Source: ZC4RG35 sp964388105
Lineage (GTDB): Bacteria > Actinomycetota > Acidimicrobiia > Spongiisociales > ZC4RG35
DNA: 12,757 nucleotides
Direction of reading: 5' to 3'
Assembly (NCBI GenBank): GCA_964388105.1
Contig: CAYLYQ010000055.1
Span: 1-12,757 of the forward strand
The notes below the pieces were generated by a model. The model did no database searches. It saw only the letters and a program-made list of their open reading frames with translations, and was not told the origin of the DNA. The translations under genes and the position numbers were made by a program. Below are positions 1 to 5,252 of the stretch, piece by piece (positions within the stretch are counted from its first letter, which is position 1; every line of letters begins with the position of its first letter).

Positions 1-362
1 AAATCGGCGAATGCCGGCCGGTCGAGCAGCGGGACTTCGACCACGACCGGCCCGGAGAGCGACTGGAGGCGGCCCGCGATCCTGCCGAAGATATGTGGGT
101 GCGTGTAGGACTCGAGCTCTGCCAGCGCGTCCGGGGATCCGAAGACCACCCGGCCCAAGGCCGCGCGGTCGATCCGGCCACCGACGACGACGTCCGGCCA
201 GCGCTCGGCGACCTGGGCAAAAGCCGGCCCATCGGGCTCGAGGACCTCGTGCCCTATGGAGTCGGCGTCGATGGCTGCCACGCCCAGTTCTTCGAGCATC
301 CGGCGCACCGTGCTCTTGCCCGAGCCGATGCCGCCCCCGAGTTGCCACACAACGGCGCTCAC
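1..362 (-). CDS. coaE: Dephospho-CoA kinase, N-terminal part (cut by window edge)
   Basis: Dephospho-CoA kinase phosphorylates the ribose 3'-hydroxyl of dephospho-CoA with ATP, the last step of coenzyme A synthesis, in the cytoplasm. About 120 codons are visible, without a stop, so the C-terminal part lies outside the window. Reading from a GTG at 360-362 the protein begins VSAVVWQLGGGIGSGKST, with the P-loop GGGIGSGKS at residues 9-17. It continues with DADSIGHEV, the usual early CoaE motif, and later has a THPHI segment, also typical of the family. GTG is the only plausible nearby start; no convincing ribosome binding site precedes it. In Mycobacterium and Streptomyces coaE lies just downstream of rpsA on the same strand; here rpsA is about 10.6 kb away, same strand, with the tad block between. 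The identification is firm; the exact start is less so. Confidence 0.93.
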   Translation of the reverse strand, partial: MSAVVWQLGGGIGSGKSTVRRMLEELGVAAIDADSIGHEVLEPDGPAFAQVAERWPDVVVGGRIDRAALGRVVFGSPDALAELESYTHPHIFGRIAGRLQSLSGPVVVEVPLLDRPAFAD

Positions 363-374
363 GAGGCCCGACGG

Positions 375-387
375 TAGCCTTTCGACA
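375..387 (+). promoter_or_regulatory. Candidate leaderless promoter (-10 TAGCCT) of the histidine kinase
   Basis: Only 24 bp (363-386) separate the divergent starts of coaE and the kinase. A TANNNT-type hexamer, TAGCCT, lies at 375-380 and is followed by six bases and then the kinase ATG at 387. That spacing would start transcription at the A of the ATG, and no Shine-Dalgarno sequence is present. Leaderless genes with a TANNNT box at this distance are common in actinobacteria. There is no clear -35 box, so the call is tentative. Confidence 0.35.
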
Positions 388-1886
388 TGGCAGCCCCCGC
401 TCCCTGGGAGTCGCGAGTCCACAAGACCGTCGTCGGCGGACAATGGGTGGCGCTCGTGGTAGGTGTCATCGGCCACGCGGTCCAGGCAAGAGGCACCCCC
501 GCGTCGTGGATCGCGCTGGCGTTGGCCGCCGGTTACGTCGTGGCGACCACGGCGATCCCGACCGACCGCTACCGGCGTCGATTCGCGACCGAGACGATCA
601 CGCTGGCCGGCGTCGTGGCCTGCGGCCTGGTGCTGGTCTTGAGCGGCGGCCCCGACAGCCCGTATCTCCTGCTCACAGTGGGCCCACCGACGCTGGCAGC
701 CGTCATGGGAGGGTTGCGGCCCGGGCTGTTGGTAGGCACGGCTTCGTCGGCGCTGCTGGTTCTGATCGCCTCGACCCAGGGCGCTTCTCCGTCGGATGCA
801 CTGGCCGGAGTCGCCCTCTACCTGGCTTTCATCCTGCTGGTCGGCGTCATCCGTCGTCTGTTCGAGGACATGGCGCACGAAGCGACGCTCCTCGCCAGCG
901 AAGCGGAGAGCGCCACTCTGCAGCTGCAACGCCTGGAACAGATCCACAGCGCACTGGTCCGGCTCTCGGAGGACGTGTCCGCCGGTCGCCTCAACGCCGT
1001 GGAAGTGGCGGCGGTCACGCTCGACAACATCCTCGTTCGCTTTCCCGGCTCGGCGGGGAAGCTGATCGTGGAGAACGGAAGCGGTCCGGTGGTTCTCGCG
1101 GCCAGGGGTATTCCCGACGAAGACGGCCACAACTACACCCTGCCGCTGGCCACCAGCGACGCCACTGTGGGCGAACTGGTTCTCACCTCCCCGGGTGAGC
1201 TTGCCGAAGACGATCTGGAAGAGGTGAGGGACACGATTCACCCGGTGACCGTCGCCTTCGCCAACCACCAGCTGCTGCAGGGGATCGTGGGAGCGGCGGT
1301 GGCCGAGGAACGTGTCCGTCTCGCTCGCGACCTCCACGACGAGATCGGCCCCGCCCTGGCATCACTCGGCCTTGCTCTCGATCTGACCGCCATGCAGCAG
1401 GCGGACCACCCCGACGTCGCCTCCGACATCCAGGTGTTGCGCACCAACGTCACCAAGCTCGTCGAAGACGTCCGCGCTTCGGTCGCCGACCTGCGGGTGG
1501 AGCCCGGACCGACCATCACCGCCCGTTTGATGCAGGCTTTCGGGCAATTCGAAGGTGATCCGCCCATTGTGGTGGACCTCATCGAGCGCCGACCTCCTCG
1601 GGCGGCCATCATCGGAGATTTGACTTCGCTCATCGTCGAGGCAGCCCGTAACGCTCACATCCACTCCGGGGCCTCCAAAGTCGTTGTCACGGGTCAAGTG
1701 GACCGCTCATTCGGCCGATGCTCAGTGGTAGACGACGGCGTCGGGTTCGATCCGGAACACGAGCCGGACGGCCACTACGGGTTGATAGGCATGAGAGAGA
1801 GGGCGTCGAAGATCGGCGCCACCATCAAATTCGACTCCAAGGTGGGAACCGGCACAGCCGTCACCGTGGAATGGGGCAACAGATGA
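387..1886 (+). CDS. Membrane sensor histidine kinase (HisKA_3 / NarL-type)
   Basis: Sensor kinase of the NarL/LiaS-like class (499 residues) that should autophosphorylate on histidine and pass the phosphate to the adjacent regulator. About six hydrophobic segments occupy residues 15-157, followed by a charged helical linker (about 158-195) and a GAF-like region (about 185-300). The HisKA_3 box RLARDLHDEIG holds the phospho-acceptor H317. The ATPase domain follows, with an N-box-like EAARNAH (N422), a G1 box DDGVGFDP (449-456) and a G2 segment HYGLIGMRERA (464-473). The signal is unknown: the input region is only membrane helices plus the GAF-like domain, with no large extracytoplasmic domain. 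The stop overlaps the regulator start as ATGA (1883-1886), so the two are translationally coupled. The start at 387 lacks a ribosome binding site and may be leaderless. Location next to the pilin genes suggests, but does not prove, control of the tad locus. Confidence 0.93.
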   Translation: MAAPAPWESRVHKTVVGGQWVALVVGVIGHAVQARGTPASWIALALAAGYVVATTAIPTDRYRRRFATETITLAGVVACGLVLVLSGGPDSPYLLLTVGPPTLAAVMGGLRPGLLVGTASSALLVLIASTQGASPSDALAGVALYLAFILLVGVIRRLFEDMAHEATLLASEAESATLQLQRLEQIHSALVRLSEDVSAGRLNAVEVAAVTLDNILVRFPGSAGKLIVENGSGPVVLAARGIPDEDGHNYTLPLATSDATVGELVLTSPGELAEDDLEEVRDTIHPVTVAFANHQLLQGIVGAAVAEERVRLARDLHDEIGPALASLGLALDLTAMQQADHPDVASDIQVLRTNVTKLVEDVRASVADLRVEPGPTITARLMQAFGQFEGDPPIVVDLIERRPPRAAIIGDLTSLIVEAARNAHIHSGASKVVVTGQVDRSFGRCSVVDDGVGFDPEHEPDGHYGLIGMRERASKIGATIKFDSKVGTGTAVTVEWGNR

Positions 1887-2344
1887 TTCGAGTCATGATC
1901 GCCGACGACCACCAGCTCTTCGCCGANNNNNNNNNNNNNNNNNNNNNNNNNNNNNNNNNNNNNNNNNNNNNNNNNNNNNNNNNNNNNNNNNNNNNNNNNN
2001 NNNNNNNNNNNNNNNNNNNNNNNNNNCTCGCCGCGGCGATTCGCTCCGTCGCCGATGGTCACGATCTCCTTGATCTCTCCGAAGAGGAGCGAGACGATCT
2101 TCTCGAGACCTACCGCGAAGCCCAACTCGACCCCGGGGCCGCTTCGCTGACCGCCAGAGAGCGTGAAATCCTCCAACAACTCGCAGCCGGCGTCTCCGCC
2201 ACGGAGGAGCTCGCCGAACGCCTCTACATCTCGCAGAAGACCGTGAAGAACCATCTGGCCAACATCTTCCAGAAACTGGCCGTCAGTGACCGAACGCAGG
2301 CCGCCATCGAGGCCATCAGGCTCGGAATCGCCAAGCCCCAGTAG
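1883..2344 (+). CDS. LuxR/NarL-family response regulator, interrupted by an assembly gap
   Basis: Transcription factor with an N-terminal receiver and C-terminal LuxR-type helix-turn-helix, partner of the upstream kinase. Visible are 14 N-terminal codons (MIRVMIADDHQLFA, with the acidic DD pair of the receiver) and 105 C-terminal codons. Between them are 100 N. After the gap come the end of the receiver, a linker, and the HTH (from about nt 2147, LTAREREIL, with the recognition helix around KTVKNH at 2237-2254). The phospho-acceptor aspartate and the conserved lysine fall in the gap. Relatives are about 210 residues long, so roughly 265-275 bases are probably missing rather than 100; an intact frame requires a missing length of 3n+1. 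The HTH carries about one extra residue (GVSATEELAERLYIS) compared with the common GLSNKEIAERL pattern. The start overlaps the kinase stop. The gene is probably intact in the organism. Confidence 0.88.
   Translation: MIRVMIADDHQLFAXXXXXXXXXXXXXXXXXXXXXXXXXXXXXXXXXXLAAAIRSVADGHDLLDLSEEERDDLLETYREAQLDPGAASLTAREREILQQLAAGVSATEELAERLYISQKTVKNHLANIFQKLAVSDRTQAAIEAIRLGIAKPQ
1927..2026. other. Assembly gap: 100 N
   Basis: Exactly 100 N occur here, the usual placeholder for a scaffold gap of unknown size. It removes most of the receiver domain of the response regulator. The reading frame matches on both sides, and the receiver-like residues before and after fit one gene, so the two contigs are probably joined correctly. 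Confidence 0.97.
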
Positions 2345-2390
2345 GGATTTCAGGTTGGGCCTGGAGACCCATCGTTAACGGCATCCAATA

Positions 2391-2420
2391 GCTTTAGCTT
2401 GGGCTCAGGTTTGCCGAAGG
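2391..2420 (+). promoter_or_regulatory. Candidate promoter/operator module upstream of first flp gene
   Basis: The 84-bp space between the regulator and flp1 contains GCTTTAGC (2391-2398), and TTTAG (2393-2397) lies 16 bp before CCGAAGG (2414-2420). The same octamer, and a similarly spaced TAAAG-N16-CCGACAA, occur upstream of cpaB. The layout resembles FliA/WhiG-type promoters (TAAA-N15-GCCGATAA), but the -10 part here is poor and overlaps the ribosome binding site, so it may instead be a regulator site. No standard -35/-10 pair was seen. Confidence 0.3.
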
Positions 2421-2425
2421 AAGAG
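2417..2425 (+). promoter_or_regulatory. Ribosome binding site of flp1
   Basis: AAGGAAGAG ends three bases before the ATG at 2429 and fixes that start over an in-frame TTG 30 bp upstream at 2399. Confidence 0.7.
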
Positions 2426-2428
2426 ACG

Positions 2429-2608
2429 ATGTTGAACTTGCTGCTCGACAGATTGGGCCTCAGCGACAAGGGCGCCTCCATGGTGGAATACGCCTTGCTG
2501 GTGATGCTCATTGCGATAGTGGGCTTCGTAGCGGTCGACTTCTTCGGAGGCTCGGTCAGCAGCACCTACAGCGACATCGGCAGTGCGATGACGGCGGCAG
2601 GTAACTAG
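2429..2608 (+). CDS. flp: Flp-type pilin 1
   Basis: Small Flp/Fap pilin (59 residues), the structural subunit of Tad type IVb pili. Residues 1-15 form a short positively charged leader ending in G15, followed by ASMVEYALLV. This is the G|XXXXEY prepilin signature, with E and Y at +5 and +6 of the mature protein. One hydrophobic helix (about residues 19-37) follows, then a polar tail containing TYSDIGSA. The mature pilin would be about 44 residues, typical for the family. The leader should be cut by a prepilin peptidase (TadV/CpaA type), which is not in this window. The ATG at 2429 has a good ribosome binding site. The gene lies 84 bp after the response regulator on the same strand and 105 bp before a paralogue, so transcription may read through from the kinase/regulator pair or start just upstream. 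An aspartate (D37) near the end of the helix is a difference from the second pilin. Confidence 0.93.
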   Translation: MLNLLLDRLGLSDKGASMVEYALLVMLIAIVGFVAVDFFGGSVSSTYSDIGSAMTAAGN

Positions 2609-2633
2609 ATGACCGTTCAGCGCGATTTTGAGG

Positions 2634-2681
2634 TTTCTCCCGGCCTCGAGCCAGGAGAAAGGGCTGTCGGAACGGCAGCTC
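2634..2681 (+). promoter_or_regulatory. Two abutting hairpins between flp1 and flp2
   Basis: Hairpin A pairs TTTCTCC (2634-2640) with GGAGAAA (2654-2660). After a C/A mismatch, GGC pairs with GCC around a CTCGA loop. Hairpin B starts at the next base: GGGCTGTCG (2661-2669) pairs with CGGCAGCTC (2673-2681) around a GAA loop, with two G-T wobbles. No T-run follows either, so they are not ordinary terminators. They lie in the leader of flp2, about 20 bp before its ribosome binding site. Roles could include mRNA processing or stability, giving different amounts of the two pilins, or a regulatory RNA; none is demonstrated. Confidence 0.55.
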
Positions 2682-2701
2682 GGAAGTTAGAAAGCGGACC
2701 C

Positions 2702-2710
2702 AAGGAGGGG
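2702..2710 (+). promoter_or_regulatory. Strong ribosome binding site of flp2
   Basis: AAGGAGGGG sits three bases before the ATG at 2714. It fixes this start over an in-frame ATG at 2609, whose 35 extra residues have no pilin-like features. Confidence 0.8.
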
Positions 2711-2713
2711 TTT

Positions 2714-2893
2714 ATGCTCGCTCTGTGGACCAAGCTGGTGAGCCGCATTCAGGATGAGAAGGGTGCTTCCATGGTGGAGTACGCCCTCCTTGTGGTCCTG
2801 ATTGCGATTATCGCCATCGTGGCAATTTCGCTCGCCGGTCGCGAGGTGTCTGGCACCTTCAGCGACATCGGCAGCGCTCTCGGCGGCGCCTAA
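2714..2893 (+). CDS. flp: Flp-type pilin 2
   Basis: Second Flp pilin, also 59 residues, a paralogue of the gene just upstream. The leader (residues 1-17, MLALWTKLVSRIQDEKG) is two residues longer; the mature N-terminus, ASMVEYALLV, is identical to that of pilin 1. The helix (about residues 21-40) is more hydrophobic and has no acidic residue inside. The tail TFSDIGSALGGA matches TYSDIGSAM of pilin 1, so the two surely share ancestry. The predicted mature length is 42 residues. The ribosome binding site here is much closer to consensus than that of pilin 1, which suggests that this is the more highly translated, perhaps major, subunit; that is an inference. The gene is the last of the plus-strand unit and is followed within 26 bp by a strong hairpin terminator. 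Confidence 0.94.
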   Translation: MLALWTKLVSRIQDEKGASMVEYALLVVLIAIIAIVAISLAGREVSGTFSDIGSALGGA

Positions 2894-2918
2894 GCGCTCA
2901 GCCACCTACTAGTGGGAT

Positions 2919-2947
2919 AAGGGGCCCCTCGGGGCCCCTTTCTCTTT
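2919..2947 (+). terminator. Rho-independent terminator after flp2
   Basis: AAGGGGCC (2919-2926) pairs perfectly with GGCCCCTT (2933-2940), and the six loop bases are themselves self-complementary. The stem runs into TTTCTCTTT (2939-2947). It lies in the 68-bp space between the convergent flp2 and the minus-strand tad operon. Toward the minus strand the T-run is poor (TTATCCC), so its main use is for the pilin transcript, though it may also slow the opposing transcript. Confidence 0.85.
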
Positions 2948-2961
2948 GCCGGTACCAATCG

Positions 2962-4317
2962 TCAGTGGGGACGCAGAACGGCGTAGCGCTCATCGCGATA
3001 GAACGTCTGCCAACCGTCATCCTCGAGGAACTGGCGCAAAGGCTCGTTGACGCCGACCAGGACCTGCTCGATCCCGTCACGCTCCAGCACCTCCCGCCAG
3101 ACCGGCTTTCCGGCCCTGATGTCCATGAACTCGTCGATCCGGCCCATGAAGAGCTCGACGCGGTCGTCGATGAACACGCCGTGGTCGAGCAGATCTTCGT
3201 AGATGAAATAGCCACCCGACACGTCGTCGTGAAAGGTCCTGAGCGTCGGGTCCAAGTGCGGGACGGCCGCCAAGGGGAAGCGACGCGGATCGATCTCCAC
3301 CTTCTCGACGAACAGCAGGGGCATGGCCACGACGACCACGGCGAACAACGCGGCGACCGGCACTGGGAAGCCTCTCCCCCATTCGACTCGCTTCCAGCCC
3401 AACGCCCTGGCCAGGACCGGGGTCAGAGCGATCCATGAGGGCGCGACCGCCCTGGTGGCGCTCAGAGCGAGCAGCACGAACGGGACGACGACCCATAGGT
3501 CCGCCGGCACGAGGCGCCCGCGCATGGCACCCCAGAGGAGCAGGAAGATCGCACCGACGAACGGCAGCATCGGGAAGGACAGGAAGTCAGGTGTGCGCCA
3601 CTCGGTGATGAACGAAAGGTGGGGGCGCGCGGTGACGAACTCGATGACGATCCCGATGACGCCCAGGCCATGGGCAGTGGCGAGCGTCGCCACAGCCGCC
3701 ACGACCGGGGCCCCGAGCGCCTTCCACTCGCGCTTGGCGAGGAGGCGCAGCCCGACATAGGCCAGCCCGAGGAAGAAGCTCCCGTGCACCGATGCCCACA
3801 GCCAGAACAGGAATGGGAGCGCCCAGCGCAGGCGACGGTCCTCCCAGGCGAGGATCACCAGTGCGAACAGCGGGAGTGTGAACACGACCGGTCTCGGCAC
3901 CATCACCGGGACGAGCAAAGGCACCGAAAGGAGCGTCACCGCAGCCGTCGCCCAGACGTTGTGAGAGTGCACCCAGGCGAGGAGAGCCACACCGCCGAAC
4001 GTGAGCAGGCCCGCAACCAACAGCATCCATGCGAACCCCGTGAGGCCACCTGTGTCCTCGATCCATGCATAGAGGACATCGGCGAGCCAACTCTGTGTTC
4101 GCCATGGCTCGCCCGCCATGGTGAACGAGAAGGGATCCGCCGTCAGCACCGAGCCGTCGGCGACCTGGAGGCGGCCCGCGGCGACATGCCACAGGAACGA
4201 GTTGTCGCGGATCGCACGGAAAGAGCCGATGATGACGACCACGACCGGAGTGAGGAGCGCCAGCTGCGCCAGCGTGATGCGGCGGGCGGGTGGTCTGGCC
4301 CCCGCCTCGGCCGTCAT
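2962..4317 (-). CDS. Polytopic membrane protein, GT-C glycosyltransferase-like
   Basis: Integral membrane protein of 451 residues, with about ten hydrophobic segments between residues 17 and 336 and a soluble tail (about 337-451). After the first helix come FLWHVAAG (41-48), TADPFSFT (59-66) and a W-rich segment (PWRTQSWLADVLY, 71-83). I associate this order with uncharacterised GT-C-like membrane proteins in actinobacteria and acidobacteria, where acidic residues in the first outer loop (here D38, D61) are candidate catalytic or metal sites. The tail has the WREVLERDGIEQVLV pattern that such proteins often carry. GT-C enzymes transfer sugars from lipid-linked donors outside the membrane. The start codon overlaps the tadC stop (ATGA, 4314-4317), so the protein is made together with the pilus platform. 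A role in glycosylating the Flp pilins or another surface polymer is an inference; transport or a structural role is possible. The family is assigned by eye only. Confidence 0.6.
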   Translation of the reverse strand: MTAEAGARPPARRITLAQLALLTPVVVVIIGSFRAIRDNSFLWHVAAGRLQVADGSVLTADPFSFTMAGEPWRTQSWLADVLYAWIEDTGGLTGFAWMLLVAGLLTFGGVALLAWVHSHNVWATAAVTLLSVPLLVPVMVPRPVVFTLPLFALVILAWEDRRLRWALPFLFWLWASVHGSFFLGLAYVGLRLLAKREWKALGAPVVAAVATLATAHGLGVIGIVIEFVTARPHLSFITEWRTPDFLSFPMLPFVGAIFLLLWGAMRGRLVPADLWVVVPFVLLALSATRAVAPSWIALTPVLARALGWKRVEWGRGFPVPVAALFAVVVVAMPLLFVEKVEIDPRRFPLAAVPHLDPTLRTFHDDVSGGYFIYEDLLDHGVFIDDRVELFMGRIDEFMDIRAGKPVWREVLERDGIEQVLVGVNEPLRQFLEDDGWQTFYRDERYAVLRPH

Positions 4318-5249
4318 ATCCCGGAGAAGGCTCCGGCGATCTGGATCGCCGCGGGTCCCAGGAGGATGATGAACAGCGACGGGAAGATGCAGAAGACCAG
4401 CGGGAACACGATCTTCACCGGCGCCGCGAAGGCCTTCTCCTGTGCCCTCTGACGGCGCTTGATCCGCATCTCGTCCGCCTGCACCCGGAGCACCCGGGCG
4501 ATGGTGACACCGAAAGCCTCAGCCTGGATCATGGCCAGCAGGAACGACCTGAGCTCGTCGAGGTCGGTTCGGTCCATGAGGTGGCGCATGGCGTCGCGGC
4601 GGCTGACACCGACCCGGGTCTCCTGAAGCATGCGGAAGAACTCTTCCGACAGCGGCCCGGGAACCGTGGCCACGACCCGCGCCAGGGCGGAGTCGAAGCC
4701 GAGACCGGCCTCCACCGAGATGACCAGCAGGTCGAGGACGTCAGGAAGGGCCTTGAGCATCGCAGTGCGCCGCTCGTCGATCTTTCGCTTCAGCCAGGCA
4801 TCGGGCCCGAAGAAGCCGAGGACGATCGGGAAGCCGAACATGAAGACCTGCTGCAGACCGTCGGCGCCGAAGCCGCGGAGGAAGAAGCCGGCGAGCAGAC
4901 CGAGGATGGTCGTGATCAGCTTGACGACGATGAACGCCGGAGCGTCCATGTTGGCCGGGTAGCCGGCAAGCATCAGCTCGCGTTGCTTCTTCTCCAGGTA
5001 GCCAACCGGGGTGAACCGGCGCATAAAGCTCGAGATCTTGATGACGACCGGCCCGACGGTCCGCTGGGCGAGAGGCTTGGCCAGCTCCTCGTCCCGGGCC
5101 CCTCCCGCCCCTGTTGCACGGCCGTAGAGAGCGAGCCGTTCGTTCATGTCCTCACGAGCCCTGGTGACGCCCATGCCCACCCACACTGCGACGAAGAGGA
5201 CGAGGGCGAACACCGCCACCACCACGAGCGTCATTCCACCTGTGAGCAT
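4314..5249 (-). CDS. tadC: TadC, inner-membrane platform protein (T2SSF family)
   Basis: Partner of TadB in the membrane platform that couples the TadA ATPase to pilin assembly. The 311-residue protein starts with a membrane segment (about 7-28) and a cytoplasmic stretch. Two further segments follow (about 104-124 and 133-149), then the cytoplasmic T2SSF helical domain (about 160-275) and a C-terminal membrane segment (about 278-303). The motif ALPDVLDLLVISVEAGLGFD (167-186) is the usual TadC signature, followed by the matching EAFGVTIARVLRVQADEMR region (244-262). The ATG at 5249 is three bases after the tadB stop and has GAGG nearby; a second in-frame ATG at 5234 is possible. The length is normal for the family. 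The stop overlaps the start of the following membrane protein gene. Confidence 0.94.
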   Translation of the reverse strand: MLTGGMTLVVVAVFALVLFVAVWVGMGVTRAREDMNERLALYGRATGAGGARDEELAKPLAQRTVGPVVIKISSFMRRFTPVGYLEKKQRELMLAGYPANMDAPAFIVVKLITTILGLLAGFFLRGFGADGLQQVFMFGFPIVLGFFGPDAWLKRKIDERRTAMLKALPDVLDLLVISVEAGLGFDSALARVVATVPGPLSEEFFRMLQETRVGVSRRDAMRHLMDRTDLDELRSFLLAMIQAEAFGVTIARVLRVQADEMRIKRRQRAQEKAFAAPVKIVFPLVFCIFPSLFIILLGPAAIQIAGAFSGI

Positions 5250-5252
5250 TGC

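Noticed and set aside
11..1198. Plus-strand open frame across coaE and the start of the kinase
   Set aside because: It is antisense to coaE and out of frame with the kinase, with an arginine- and proline-rich translation typical of spurious high-GC frames.
2345..2428. c-di-GMP riboswitch before the pilin genes
   Set aside because: Such riboswitches are common near pilins, but I find neither the conserved class I core nor its tetraloop and receptor here or in 2609-2713.
2609..2713. N-terminal extension of pilin 2 from an ATG at 2609
   Set aside because: The extra 35 residues are not pilin-like, the region forms two hairpins, and the strong ribosome binding site at 2702 points to the ATG at 2714.
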